64,000 nt of DNA, taken from DASXRA01 sp036558905 (GTDB lineage: Bacteria > Actinomycetota > Actinomycetes > Mycobacteriales > Jatrophihabitantaceae). The DNA lies in the NCBI GenBank assembly GCA_036558905.1, contig DATBER010000148.1:8074-72073 (forward strand), read 5' to 3'. The notes beneath the pieces are model-generated. The model had not been told where the DNA came from. It worked only from the letters and a program-made list of their open reading frames with translations, and ran no database searches. Positions 17,073 to 26,373 of this stretch are shown here, one piece after another. The position numbers and the translations under genes were made by a program. How positions within the stretch are numbered: the first letter of the stretch is position 1; each line of letters opens with the position of its first letter.

Positions 17073-17669
17073 CTAGTTCAGGCCAAGTTCGCGGGGATAC
17101 GTCGAGATCGCCCGCAACGGCATCGGCTGGCGGCGCAGCACCCGCCGCCACAGCGTCGCCGGGTGGGACGTGAACGCGTCCTCGAGCATCCCGTCGACCA
17201 CGTACCAGGACCCGGACTCCATCTCGTCGGACAACTGCCCGGGCGCCCACCCGGAATGGCCGGCGAACACGCGCATCCGACTCGTCGACTCCTGGATCGC
17301 GGCGACGTCGCCGTCGAGGTCGACGGTGGCCAGGCTGCCGGCGACCCGGCGCACGCCCGGCCCCTCGTCGGAGTGCCGGCGCTTGAGCTGGGCCAGGCAC
17401 AGGGCGCCGTCGGGCATTACCGGCCCGCCGCCGAAAATGACGGCCGGCTCGGTGACGACGTCCTGCCAATCCGGCAAAACCTGCCCGACCGGGGTGTGGC
17501 TCGGCCGGTTGAGCACCACGCCCACCGTGCCGCCTCCGTCGTGTTCGAGCAGGTAGACGACCGTGCGGGCGAAGGTCGGCTCGTTGAGCGTGGTGCTGGC
17601 CACGAGCAGGCGGCCAGCACCGGGGGTGAGCCCCGTCCAAGCACACGGGCTCGACTGCTCAGCAGGCAC
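17073..17669 (-). CDS. YqgE/AlgH family protein (UPF0301)
   Basis: A 198-residue protein of the UPF0301 family: AGRLLVAS near the N-terminus, FARTVVYLLEHDGGGTVGVVLNRP, FGGGPV and the FAGHSGWAPGQL loop are all signatures. Function is not established; AlgH in Pseudomonas affects alginate expression, but a general role is unknown. GTG start at 17669. It is divergent from an MFS gene, as with Rv0038 and Rv0037c in Mycobacterium tuberculosis, so the pairing is conserved. Confidence 0.94.
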   Translation of the reverse strand: MPAEQSSPCAWTGLTPGAGRLLVASTTLNEPTFARTVVYLLEHDGGGTVGVVLNRPSHTPVGQVLPDWQDVVTEPAVIFGGGPVMPDGALCLAQLKRRHSDEGPGVRRVAGSLATVDLDGDVAAIQESTSRMRVFAGHSGWAPGQLSDEMESGSWYVVDGMLEDAFTSHPATLWRRVLRRQPMPLRAISTYPRELGLN

Positions 17670-17730
17670 GCTGATCCCTTCCCCTCATCGCTCATGCCCA
17701 TCTTGCCCAATACACGTAGCCCACGCGCAC

Positions 17731-17736
17731 TACGGT
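17731..17736 (+). promoter_or_regulatory. -10 box of a probably leaderless MFS transporter transcript
   Basis: TACGGT ends 7 nt before the GTG at 17744; no ribosome site is visible. No good -35 box at the expected distance. Confidence 0.4.
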
Positions 17737-17743
17737 CAATGGC

Positions 17744-19054
17744 GTGCACGCCAACGGGCACCTGCGCGCATCGCTGCGCCGTCCCGACTTCCGACGGCTG
17801 TTCGCCGTGCGGCTCCTCGGCCAGTTCGGCGACGGCGTGTTCCAGGCCTCGCTGGCCGGGGCGGTGCTGTTCAACCCGGAGCGGCAGGCGCACGCCGCCG
17901 ATGTCGCGGCCGGCTTCGCCGTGGTGTTGCTGCCGTACTCGTTCGTCGGCCCGTTCGCCGGGGTGCTGCTCGACCGGTGGTGGCGGCAGCGGGTGCTCGT
18001 CGTGTCGAACATCGTGCGGGCCATCGGCGTCATCGGCGTGGCCGTCGAGATCGCCGTCGGCGTGCACGGCCAGCCCTTCTACGCCAGCGCGCTGGTGGTC
18101 GTGTCGGTCAACCGGTTCTTCCTGTCCGCGCTCTCGACCGGGTTGCCGCACGTGGTCGAGCCGAAGGAGTTGGTGACCGCCAACGCGCTGTCGACCACCT
18201 GCGGGGCGATCGCCACCACCCTGGGCGGCGGAATGGCCATCGGGGTGCGGGCTCTGATCGGCGGGCACGACGCCCAGTACGCGGCGATCGCCCTCGCCGC
18301 CGCGCTGCCCTACCTCGCCTCGTCGTTCACCGCCCGCGGATTCGGCCGCGAGCAACTCGGGCCGGACGACGTCGAGCGCAGCCATCGCGAAACGTTCGTC
18401 GACGTCGCCCGAGGCCTGGTGGCCGGCGGCAAACACATCGCTGCGCGCAAGCCGGCCCTGTACGCCCTGATCATGATCGGGTTCCACCGGTTCTGTTACG
18501 GCATCAGCACCGTCTCCGCGCTGCTGCTGTACCGCAACTACTTCCACGACGAGGGCATCTTCCGGGCCGGGCTGGCCGGTATCGGGCAGATCCTGGCCAC
18601 GGTGGCGATCGGGGCGGGCGTGGCCGCGCTGGTCACCCCGACCGCCACCCGCCGGCTCGGCTTCGTCCGCTGGCCGGCCCTGCTGCTGGAGGTCGCGGCC
18701 GTCGCCCAGCTCGGACTGGGCCTGCCGTACACGATGCCGCTGCTGTTGCTGGCCGGGTTCGTTCTCGGATTCGCAGCTCAGGGCATCAAGATCTGCGTCG
18801 ACACGCAACTGCAGCAGGTCGTCGTCGATGACTTCCGCGGGCGGGTGTTCTCGCTCTACGACACCCTGTTCAACATCACGTTCGTGGGCGCCGCCGTGGC
18901 CACCGCAGTGTTCCTGCCGGACAGCGGCTATTCGCCGACCTCGGTCATGGTGATCGGCATCGTCTACGGGTTGACCGGCCTGGCCTACCTTCGGGTGGCC
19001 GGCCGGGTTCGCCAGCCCGACCCCGAACCGGCCGCCTCGGCCGCGCCGACGTAG
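17744..19054 (+). CDS. MFS transporter
   Basis: A 436-residue polytopic membrane protein with about 12 hydrophobic segments and the MFS loop pattern GVLLDRWWRQRVLV after the second segment. It matches the MFS proteins found next to yqgE in actinobacteria (Rv0037c). Substrate unknown. The start is GTG 17744, without a ribosome site but with a -10 box at leaderless spacing. The C-terminus is a short Pro/Ala-rich tail. Its convergent neighbour is pcnA, 27 nt away, with only a weak GC-rich hairpin between them. Confidence 0.88.
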   Translation: MHANGHLRASLRRPDFRRLFAVRLLGQFGDGVFQASLAGAVLFNPERQAHAADVAAGFAVVLLPYSFVGPFAGVLLDRWWRQRVLVVSNIVRAIGVIGVAVEIAVGVHGQPFYASALVVVSVNRFFLSALSTGLPHVVEPKELVTANALSTTCGAIATTLGGGMAIGVRALIGGHDAQYAAIALAAALPYLASSFTARGFGREQLGPDDVERSHRETFVDVARGLVAGGKHIAARKPALYALIMIGFHRFCYGISTVSALLLYRNYFHDEGIFRAGLAGIGQILATVAIGAGVAALVTPTATRRLGFVRWPALLLEVAAVAQLGLGLPYTMPLLLLAGFVLGFAAQGIKICVDTQLQQVVVDDFRGRVFSLYDTLFNITFVGAAVATAVFLPDSGYSPTSVMVIGIVYGLTGLAYLRVAGRVRQPDPEPAASAAPT

Positions 19055-19081
19055 CTCAGCGCGGCTCGGCTCGCCCGCGCG

Positions 19082-20479
19082 TCACTTCTGATCAGCCGCC
19101 CACTTCTCCAGCTCGGCCACGGCCCGATCGTGCCCGAGCGGGCCGTACTCCATCCGCAACGCCAGCAGGTGCTTGTACGCCTGGCCGACGAGCGGCCCGG
19201 GCTTGATGCCCAGTACGGCCATGATCTCGTTGCCGTCCAGGTCGGGGCGGATTGCGTCCAGCTCCTCCTGCTGGCGCAACCGCTCGATACGCGCCTCGAG
19301 GGCGTCGTACGCCTCGGACAGGGCGGCCGCCTTGCGCTTGTTGCGGGTCGTGCAGTCGGAGCGGACGAGCTTGTGCAGCCGGGGCAGCAGCGGGCCGGCG
19401 TCCACGACGTAGCGGCGCACCGCCGAGTCGGTCCACTCGCCGCGGCCGTACCCGTAGAAGCGCAGGTGCAAGAACACCAGCTGAGCGACCGCTTCCACCA
19501 GCTCCTTCGAGTAGCGCAGTGCCCTGAGCCGGGTGCGCGTCATCCGGGCGCCGACCGCCTCGTGGTGGTGGAAGGTCACCCGCCCGCCCGGCTCGAACCG
19601 CCGGGTGGCCGGCTTACCGATGTCGTGGAGCACCGCCGCCCAGCGCAGCACCAGGTCCGGCTCGTCCTCCAGATCGATGGCCTGGTCGAGCACCTGCAGG
19701 GTGTGCGCGTAGACGTCCTTGTGCTGGCCGTGCTCGTCGGCCGCCATGCGCAGGGCGGGCAGTTCGGGCAGCACGTGGTCGGCCAGCCCGGTGTCGACCA
19801 GCAGCTGCAGCCCGTCGCGGGGAGCGGCGCCCAGCAGCAGCTTGGACAGCTCCACCTGCACCCGCTCGATGCTGATGCGCTCGATCTCGCCGGCCATCGC
19901 CGTCATGGCCGCACGCACCTCGTCGGCCACGGCCACCTTCAGCGTCGACACGAACCGGGCCGCCCGCAGCATGCGCAGCGGGTCGTCGGCGAAAGACTCC
20001 TCCGGGGTCGACGGGGTGCGCAGCAGCCCCCGGGCCAGGTCGGCCAGCCCGCCGAACGGATCGCTGAACGCGTGGTCGCCGGTGACCGACAGGGCCATCG
20101 CGTTCATGGTGAAGTCACGCCGGCGCAGGTCGTCGAGCAGCGAGTCGCCGTAGGCCACCTCGGGCTTGCGGCTGAGCCGGTCGTAGCGGTCAGCCCGGAA
20201 TGTGGTGATCTCGCACTGCCGCTCGCCGACCTGGACACCGACGGTGCCGAATTCGATACCCGTCGTCCATGTGGGCCCGAACGGCGCGACTATGCGCAGC
20301 ACCTCCTCCGGGCGGGCGTCGGTGGTGAAGTCCAGGTCCTCGTCGGCCCGGCCCATCAGGGCGTCGCGGACGGTGCCGCCGACCAGGTGCAGCTCGTGGC
20401 CGGACTCCGAGAACGCCGCCCCCAGCCGGGTGGCCTCCTCGGGAACGGCGATCAGGTCGGCGGGTCCACGCGCAGTCAC
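19082..20479 (-). CDS. pcnA: CCA tRNA nucleotidyltransferase
   Basis: A 465-residue class II nucleotidyltransferase that adds or repairs the 3' CCA of tRNAs. The head has LVGGTVRDALMG and the DEDLDFTTDA metal-binding carboxylates (about residues 33-58), then the RRDFTMNAM and RMLRAARF motifs; an HD domain follows with LHDIGKP. Here both tRNA genes end in ACC or ACCG rather than a complete CCA, so this activity is needed. GTG start at 20479. It is divergent from the Nudix-DUF6049-murJ operon, the same order as Rv3907c-Rv3910. Confidence 0.96.
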   Translation of the reverse strand: MTARGPADLIAVPEEATRLGAAFSESGHELHLVGGTVRDALMGRADEDLDFTTDARPEEVLRIVAPFGPTWTTGIEFGTVGVQVGERQCEITTFRADRYDRLSRKPEVAYGDSLLDDLRRRDFTMNAMALSVTGDHAFSDPFGGLADLARGLLRTPSTPEESFADDPLRMLRAARFVSTLKVAVADEVRAAMTAMAGEIERISIERVQVELSKLLLGAAPRDGLQLLVDTGLADHVLPELPALRMAADEHGQHKDVYAHTLQVLDQAIDLEDEPDLVLRWAAVLHDIGKPATRRFEPGGRVTFHHHEAVGARMTRTRLRALRYSKELVEAVAQLVFLHLRFYGYGRGEWTDSAVRRYVVDAGPLLPRLHKLVRSDCTTRNKRKAAALSEAYDALEARIERLRQQEELDAIRPDLDGNEIMAVLGIKPGPLVGQAYKHLLALRMEYGPLGHDRAVAELEKWAADQK

Positions 20480-20553
20480 GGACGGCCACGCTACCGATCG
20501 GCCGTAACTCCTGGGCCTACGGTCGGCAGGCCGCCTTCAGCTGGTTCGGCCGC

Positions 20554-20559
20554 TACCAT
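20554..20559 (+). promoter_or_regulatory. -10 box of a probably leaderless Nudix-DUF6049-murJ transcript
   Basis: TACCAT ends 6 nt before the ATG at 20566, so the operon mRNA probably begins at the A of the start codon. No clear -35 box or ribosome site. Confidence 0.5.
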
Positions 20560-20565
20560 CGGCGC

Positions 20566-21135
20566 ATGTCCCGAGGCTCCAATTCGCCGTCCTCGCGGCG
20601 CTCGGGCGGCAAGGGTGTCGGCAAAGGCGTGGGTAAGGACGCCAAGGACGTCAAGGGCACCAAGGGTCAGGCCGGGCACAAGCGGCGCGGCCGGGCGAAG
20701 CTCAAGCGGGTCGACGAGACGAGCGCCGGGGGCTTGGTCGTGGACCTCGACGGCGACGTACCCCGCGGCGCGCTCATCGGGCGCGTCGACCGGCGAGGCC
20801 GGCTGCTCTGGTCGCTGCCCAAGGGGCACGTCGAACCGGGTGAGACGCCCGAGCAGGCGGCGATCCGCGAGGTCCAGGAGGAAACCGGCATCAGCGGCGA
20901 GATCCTGGCCAGCCTGGGCACGATCGACTTCTGGTTCATCGCCGAGGGGCGCCGGGTGCACAAGACGGTGCACCACTTCCTGCTCCGAGCCGTCGGCGGG
21001 GAACTGTCCGACGCCGACATCGAAGTCAGCGAGGTGGCCTGGGTGCCGCTCGCGCAGATCACCGAGCAGCTGGCCTACCCCGACGAACGCGGCCTGGTCG
21101 ACGCCGCGGGGCGGCTGCTCGCGGAGAGCGCGTGA
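20566..21135 (+). CDS. Nudix hydrolase (MutT4-like) with Lys/Gly-rich N-terminus
   Basis: A 189-residue Nudix protein. A basic N-terminal tail of about 47 residues, rich in Gly, Lys and Ser (SGGKGVGKGVGKDAKDVKGTK), precedes the Nudix fold; the Nudix box begins at GHVEPGET and ends REVQEETGI (about residues 86-108), with the metal-binding glutamates present. Position between pcnA and DUF6049 matches mycobacterial mutT4 (Rv3908), a nucleotide-cleaning enzyme. The basic tail suggests contact with nucleic acid or phospholipid but may be only a linker. Its stop overlaps the next start (GTGA). Confidence 0.92.
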   Translation: MSRGSNSPSSRRSGGKGVGKGVGKDAKDVKGTKGQAGHKRRGRAKLKRVDETSAGGLVVDLDGDVPRGALIGRVDRRGRLLWSLPKGHVEPGETPEQAAIREVQEETGISGEILASLGTIDFWFIAEGRRVHKTVHHFLLRAVGGELSDADIEVSEVAWVPLAQITEQLAYPDERGLVDAAGRLLAESA

Positions 21136-23408
21136 ACCTTCGCCGTTGCGCAACGGGCGCCGGTGTCCTCGCCGCCCTGATGGCGGGCGTAGTCCTGCCC
21201 GGCGCCGCCCCGGCCGGGGCCCAGCCGACCCTCGACGACAAGAGCGTCCGGGTCGTGGTCGCCGACATGAACCCGACGACGGCGCCGGCGACGACCGACA
21301 AGCCCAGTCCACTCACGATCACCCTGGCGTTGACGAACACCACCGACCAGCCGCTGTTCCAGGTGCACGTCGACGTTTCTCGCGACCAGCCGTACACCCA
21401 GCAGAGCCAACTCGAGCAGCTGATGGCCCACCCGGCGCCCAGCGCGGACCCGAGCGTGCTGTCGCAGCTGCCGTCGTTCGACCTGCCGCAACCGCTGGGC
21501 CCGCACCAGACCGTGCACTACCCGTACAAGACCGCGACCAGCGGCGCCAACGACGGCAAGGGCATCTGCCTGTGCTACAGCGCCGACTTCACCGCCGGCG
21601 TCTATCCGATCAACTTCACCGTGACGGCGTCCACCGATGCGAACGAGGGAACCACCCAGGTCGGGTTCGGACAGACGTATCTGCCCGCGTTCCAGGACAA
21701 GCCCAAGCCGGTGCAGGTCAGCTGGGTATGGCCGCTGATCGACCGGCCGCACCGCCTGATCGACGGCACGTTCGTCGATGACGACCTGGCCAAATCCGTC
21801 AGCCTGGGTGGGCGTCTCTACCGAGCCCTGTCGGTCGTCGAGCAGGTCAAGGGCGCGGTCCACCTGACCTTGATGATCGATCCGGAGCTGATCGACGAGC
21901 TGGCCGCGATGAGCCAGGCCTACACCGTCGAGACCAACGGCAAGAAGGCGGCCGGCACCGGGACCGCCGCGGCCCAGGCCTGGCTGGCCGAGTTGCGCAG
22001 CGTCGTCACGGCCGATCAGGTCAGCCTCACGCCGTACGCCGACCCGGATGTCGACGCACTCACCGACGCGGGCCTGAGCTGGGCCAACGGCTTCGGCCCG
22101 GACGAGCAGCAGCAGTTGCAGGGCGCGCTGGGCGAACCGCCGCAGTACGACGTGGCCTGGCCGCCGGGCGGGGCAATCACCGCCGACGCGCTACGACAGA
22201 TGCTGCGCAACCCCGGCGTCACGGTCGCTGTGCTGAGCGACCGGGCCCTGCCCGGGGCCAGCCACACCACCCCCAGACCCAGTGCGCTGGCCCCGCTGCC
22301 GGCCCAGTTCGGCATGCCGGGCACCGTGGCCGCAGTCACCGACAGCGCGATCCAGAACTGGTCCGACCGCACGCTCACCCCCACCACGGCCGGCGCGTCC
22401 ACCCTGCCGCAGCTGGTGTCCGAGCTCGCCGTGCGGGCCTCCGAGCAGCCCGACCAGTCGCACTACGTCGTGATCACCGCGCCCCGGTACGTCGACGTGA
22501 ATCCGGACCTGGCCCGCCGCGCGCTGCTCGCGACCGCGCAGTCGCCCTGGTCGACGTCGCTGACCCTGAACGGCGCGGCCCAGGACAAGAACATCCCGCG
22601 CGTCGACCACGGGCAACTCGTCGAGCCGAGCAACGAGCAGCGGATCCCGCAGTCGGCGATCAGCACGGCCCAGTCGGCCACCGCGTTCCTGCGATCGTTC
22701 ACCACCGCGCTGACCAACGCCGACATGGTGCCCGCCGTGAGCGAGTTGCCCACGGCCATCCAGCGCGTCGAGTCGTCGGCCTGGCGCACCGACCCGGGGG
22801 GCGGCGCCGACTTCGCCGACCGGCTGCAGCAGCAGGTGAGCGCACTAGGCCAGGGCGTGCGCATCCAGCGTCCGTCCAGCGGCGCCTACACGCTCGCGTC
22901 CAACGACGCGCCACTGCCCATCACGGTCATCAACACGCTGCCGGTCGAGGTACGCGTGCGGGTCCGCGTCACCACCGTCAACGGGGTGAGCGGGTTCCGG
23001 TCCGACGACCAGCGGATCGTGACTTTGCCGGCGGCCGCCGGCAACAATCCCAGCCACAACACGCTGAAGCTCCAGACACACGTCCAACGGGCCGGCACGT
23101 TCCAGGTCGACGCCGTCCTGCTCGCGCCGGACGGCACCCCGCTCGGCACCCCGGTTCCGTTGTCGATCCACTGCACCGCGCTCGGCGCGATCGGCGTGAT
23201 CATCACCGCCATCGCCGGTGGCGTGCTGGTGCTCGCGCTGGCGCTACGGGTGTTCCGCCGGGTGCGGGCCCGGCGCCGATCGGCCACCGAGCCGGAAACG
23301 CCCAGCCCGGACGCGGCGACCACACCTATCACCGCGCCGAGCACCCCCACCGTGGAAGCGGACGCGCCGACCGGACCCGGTGCCTCGACGAGCACGGTCG
23401 CGCCATGA
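21132..23408 (+). CDS. DUF6049 family membrane-anchored extracytoplasmic protein
   Basis: A 758-residue protein of the Rv3909 type. A signal peptide (about 1-29, ending GAAPAGAQP) is followed by a large extracytoplasmic region with beta-rich segments and a C-terminal membrane helix (AIGVIITAIAGGVLVLALAL, about 685-704), then a basic cytoplasmic stub and a Thr/Pro/Ala tail. Function unknown; it is always next to murJ and is coupled to it here by ATGA, which suggests a role in envelope assembly near the lipid II flippase. Start GTG 21132 overlaps the Nudix stop. Confidence 0.9.
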   Translation: MNLRRCATGAGVLAALMAGVVLPGAAPAGAQPTLDDKSVRVVVADMNPTTAPATTDKPSPLTITLALTNTTDQPLFQVHVDVSRDQPYTQQSQLEQLMAHPAPSADPSVLSQLPSFDLPQPLGPHQTVHYPYKTATSGANDGKGICLCYSADFTAGVYPINFTVTASTDANEGTTQVGFGQTYLPAFQDKPKPVQVSWVWPLIDRPHRLIDGTFVDDDLAKSVSLGGRLYRALSVVEQVKGAVHLTLMIDPELIDELAAMSQAYTVETNGKKAAGTGTAAAQAWLAELRSVVTADQVSLTPYADPDVDALTDAGLSWANGFGPDEQQQLQGALGEPPQYDVAWPPGGAITADALRQMLRNPGVTVAVLSDRALPGASHTTPRPSALAPLPAQFGMPGTVAAVTDSAIQNWSDRTLTPTTAGASTLPQLVSELAVRASEQPDQSHYVVITAPRYVDVNPDLARRALLATAQSPWSTSLTLNGAAQDKNIPRVDHGQLVEPSNEQRIPQSAISTAQSATAFLRSFTTALTNADMVPAVSELPTAIQRVESSAWRTDPGGGADFADRLQQQVSALGQGVRIQRPSSGAYTLASNDAPLPITVINTLPVEVRVRVRVTTVNGVSGFRSDDQRIVTLPAAAGNNPSHNTLKLQTHVQRAGTFQVDAVLLAPDGTPLGTPVPLSIHCTALGAIGVIITAIAGGVLVLALALRVFRRVRARRRSATEPETPSPDAATTPITAPSTPTVEADAPTGPGASTSTVAP

Positions 23409-25246
23409 GCGACGCGGTGACGCCGAACCCTCCGGACCAGGACGACTGGAGCGAGCCGTCCCACTACGGCCGCGGCCTGATCACCATCGAGCCGCGCATG
23501 TTCACGGAGGACCCGTCGATGACGGGCGTGTTCATGCCGGTGTGGCAGCACGCCTCGGAAGAGGAGTGGCAGCACGCCGAGGAGCGGTGGAGCAGCACCA
23601 CCTACGTCGGGCGGCGCAGGCTCCGGCCCGAGGCCCGGACCCAGGTCGAGGCGCCCAGCAAGCCGGCCGAGCGTGGCGGGCTGCTCGCGTCCAGCCGGAC
23701 GATGGCGATCGCCAGCCTGGCCAGCCGGATCACCGGGTTCCTGCGCAGCGTCGTGCTCGCGGCGGCGATCGGCACCGGGCTGGTCGGCGACGCGTACAAC
23801 GGCGCGAACACATTCCCGAACCAGGTGTACGAGCTGCTGATCGGCGGCGTGCTGTCCAGCGTCCTGATCCCGCTGCTCGTGCAGGCCGAGGAGCACGACA
23901 AGGACCGCGGCGAGGCCTACACCCAGCGTTTACTCTCCATCGCCACGGTCGTGCTCGGCTCGGCCACGGTGGTGGCCGTGGCAGCCGCGCCTCTGCTCGC
24001 GGCGATATTCGTCAACAACCACGACGAACGGCAGTTGACCACGACGTTCGCCACGCTGCTGCTGCCGGAGATCTTCTTCTACGGCCTCGGCGCGATGTTC
24101 ACCGCGATCCTGAACATCCGCAACGTATACGGCCCGGGCGCGTGGGCGCCGGTGCTCAACAACGTCATCACCATCGCCACAGTCGGCCTCTTCGCCCTGC
24201 TGCCCGGCCCCAAGACGCTGGTGCCGTCGAACATGACGAACACCCAGATCCTGGTGCTCGGCGTCGGCACCACGCTGGGCATCGCCGCCCAGGCCCTGGT
24301 GCTGTTGCCGGTGATGCACCGGCACGGGTTCCGGTGGAAGTGGCGGTTCCGGGCCGAGGGCCACGAGCGGGGCATGAGGGAAGCCGGCGCGCTGACCGGC
24401 TGGGTGCTCGGCTACGTCATCGCCAGCCAGGTCGGCATCAGCATCATCGTGAAGGTCGGCTTCAACCACAACGGCGTCACCAATTTCACCTACGCCGACC
24501 TGCTGTTCCAGGTTCCGTACGGCATCCTCGGTGTCTCGCTGCTGACCGCGCTGATGCCACGCATGTCCCGGGCGGCGGCCCGCGGCGACCGCGAGGGAGT
24601 TATCGAGCACCTCGGGCTCGGCGCCCGGCTCTCCGCGGCGGTACTCATCCCGGTCACGGTCGGGATGATGGTGCTCGGGCCGTCGTTCACGCTGACGATC
24701 TTCGTCGGACGCACGAGCCAGCACGATGCCCGGCTGATCGGCACCTCGCTGGCACTGGCCGCGTTCGGGCTGCTGCCGTTCGCCCTGGTAATGCTGCAGA
24801 TGCGGGTGTTCTACGCGATGCGCGACGCCAAGACGCCGACGGTCATCAACATCTGCATGGTGACCGCCAAGATCGTATTCGTGCTGATCGCTGCCCAGAC
24901 CCTGCACGGTGACGCGGTGATCGTGGCGCTGAACGTCTCGACGTCGCTGTCCTACGTGGTGGGTGCGGTGCTCGGGCACCACCTGCTCGCCCGCCGGTTC
25001 GGCCGGCTCGGGTTCTCGCGGGTGGTGCGCACGATGGTGCGGGTGGGCATCGCCTCGGTGTTCGGCGGCGCCGCGGCGCTCGCCATGGTGCTGGTCGGTA
25101 CGCACATCGCCGGCCATGGCCGCACCGGGGCCCTGATCGGGGTGGTCGGCGGCAGCATCCTCGGGCTGGCCGTGTTCGGTCTGGTGGCCTGGCGGATGCG
25201 CATACCCGAGGTCCGTGAGATCGCCGGGGCGGCGGCCCGCCGCTGA
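23405..25246 (+). CDS. murJ: Lipid II flippase MurJ (MviN)
   Basis: A 613-residue MATE-like membrane protein with about 14 hydrophobic segments. The motifs SRTMAIASLASRITGFLR, GDAYNGANTFPNQVYELLIGG and the LQMRVFYAMRDAKTPT loop identify MurJ, which flips lipid II across the membrane for peptidoglycan synthesis. A soluble N-terminal extension of about 95 residues (acidic, Trp-rich) precedes the first helix. Unlike the mycobacterial MviN (Rv3910), it has no C-terminal pseudokinase and extracytoplasmic domain: it ends after the last helix. It is the final gene of the Nudix operon. Confidence 0.96.
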   Translation: MSDAVTPNPPDQDDWSEPSHYGRGLITIEPRMFTEDPSMTGVFMPVWQHASEEEWQHAEERWSSTTYVGRRRLRPEARTQVEAPSKPAERGGLLASSRTMAIASLASRITGFLRSVVLAAAIGTGLVGDAYNGANTFPNQVYELLIGGVLSSVLIPLLVQAEEHDKDRGEAYTQRLLSIATVVLGSATVVAVAAAPLLAAIFVNNHDERQLTTTFATLLLPEIFFYGLGAMFTAILNIRNVYGPGAWAPVLNNVITIATVGLFALLPGPKTLVPSNMTNTQILVLGVGTTLGIAAQALVLLPVMHRHGFRWKWRFRAEGHERGMREAGALTGWVLGYVIASQVGISIIVKVGFNHNGVTNFTYADLLFQVPYGILGVSLLTALMPRMSRAAARGDREGVIEHLGLGARLSAAVLIPVTVGMMVLGPSFTLTIFVGRTSQHDARLIGTSLALAAFGLLPFALVMLQMRVFYAMRDAKTPTVINICMVTAKIVFVLIAAQTLHGDAVIVALNVSTSLSYVVGAVLGHHLLARRFGRLGFSRVVRTMVRVGIASVFGGAAALAMVLVGTHIAGHGRTGALIGVVGGSILGLAVFGLVAWRMRIPEVREIAGAAARR

Positions 25247-25268
25247 TGATTCCTCGCGCGCCCCGCCC

Positions 25269-25295
25269 GGGAATGCCGGCCACCCTAGGATCGTT
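25269..25295 (+). promoter_or_regulatory. SigR/SigH-type (thiol stress) promoter of trxB-trxA
   Basis: GGGAAT (25269-25274), exactly 18 nt, then GTT (25293-25295). This matches the GGGAAT-N18-GTT consensus of the actinobacterial disulfide-stress sigma factor (SigR of Streptomyces, SigH of Mycobacterium), whose best known target is trxBA. The box ends 36 nt before the trxB GTG. Confidence 0.75.
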
Positions 25296-25331
25296 TCGCG
25301 GACAGAACGTCCGCAGGATCGAGGGCAATCA

Positions 25332-26321
25332 GTGACGCAGGCAACGCAGCACCGCAACGTCATCATCGTGGGCTCGGGCCCGGCGGGGTACACGGCTGGG
25401 TTGTACACGGCGCGGGCGGATCTGAAGCCGTTGCTGTTCGAGGGTTCGCAGTTCGGTGGGGCGTTGATGAACACCACCGATGTGGAGAACTATCCGGGCT
25501 TTCCGGACGGGATCATGGGTCCGGAGTTGATGGCGCACATGCGTGCGCAGGCCGAGCGCTTCGGCGCCGAGATCGTGTCTGATGACGTGACCGAGGTGGA
25601 GTTGACCGGCCCGGTCAAGGTGGTGCGCACCCACGGCGCGGAGTACACCGCGGACACGGTGATCTTGGCGATGGGATCGGGGTATCGACGCCTGGGTCTG
25701 GCCCGCGAGGACGAGCTGTCCGGGCGGGGAGTGTCGTGGTGTGCCACCTGTGACGGCTTCTTCTTCCGGGACAAGGACATTGCCGTGGTCGGTGGTGGCG
25801 ACACCGCGATGGAGGAGGCCACCTTCCTGACCCGGTTCGCTCGGTCGGTGACCCTCGTGCACCGCCGCGATGCGCTGCGGGCCAGTGCGATCATGGCCGA
25901 CCGGGCGTTCAACGACCCGAAGATCGACTGGGCCTGGAACTCAGAGGTCGTCGACATCCACGGCAACGGCACCGTCGACGGAATCCGGTTGCGGGACACC
26001 GTGACCGGGGCCGAGCGGGACCTGCCGGTGCAGGGACTGTTCATCGCGATCGGGCACGACCCGCGCAGCGAGCTGGTCAAGGGCCAGGTCGAACTGGACG
26101 CCGAGGGCTACATCCTCACCCACGACGGGACCAAGACGAACCTGGACGGCGTGTTCGCCGCCGGCGACGTGGTCGATCACATCTACCGGCAGGCCGTCAC
26201 CGCCGCCGGCACCGGCTGCCAAGCCGCCCTGGACGCCGAGCGCTACCTCAGCCGCCTGCACGACCTGGCCGGAGTCACCGGCCCCGGTGGTGTCGCGGCT
26301 GTCACGGCCGGTACGGAATGA
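25332..26321 (+). CDS. trxB: Thioredoxin reductase
   Basis: A 329-residue flavoprotein that passes electrons from NADPH to thioredoxin. It has the FAD motif GSGPAGYTAGLY, the redox pair in SWCATCDGFF, the NADPH motif GGGDTAMEEA and the C-terminal GVFAAGDVVD. GTG 25332 lies 36 nt after a SigR-type promoter. The first 70 or so codons use many more G- and T-ending codons (TTG, GGG, GGT, GCG) than the C-ending codons favoured by neighbours. The last 20 residues are a Gly/Val/Thr tail beyond the usual end. trxA follows after 52 nt. Confidence 0.97.
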   Translation: MTQATQHRNVIIVGSGPAGYTAGLYTARADLKPLLFEGSQFGGALMNTTDVENYPGFPDGIMGPELMAHMRAQAERFGAEIVSDDVTEVELTGPVKVVRTHGAEYTADTVILAMGSGYRRLGLAREDELSGRGVSWCATCDGFFFRDKDIAVVGGGDTAMEEATFLTRFARSVTLVHRRDALRASAIMADRAFNDPKIDWAWNSEVVDIHGNGTVDGIRLRDTVTGAERDLPVQGLFIAIGHDPRSELVKGQVELDAEGYILTHDGTKTNLDGVFAAGDVVDHIYRQAVTAAGTGCQAALDAERYLSRLHDLAGVTGPGGVAAVTAGTE

Positions 26322-26373
26322 GCGCCTAGCAAGCACGGTTACACCACTGCATCCCAACCAATCAGGAGAACCC

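Noticed and set aside
19055..19081. GC-rich hairpin between the MFS gene and pcnA
   Set aside because: Stem of only six pairs and no T-run; too weak to call a terminator.
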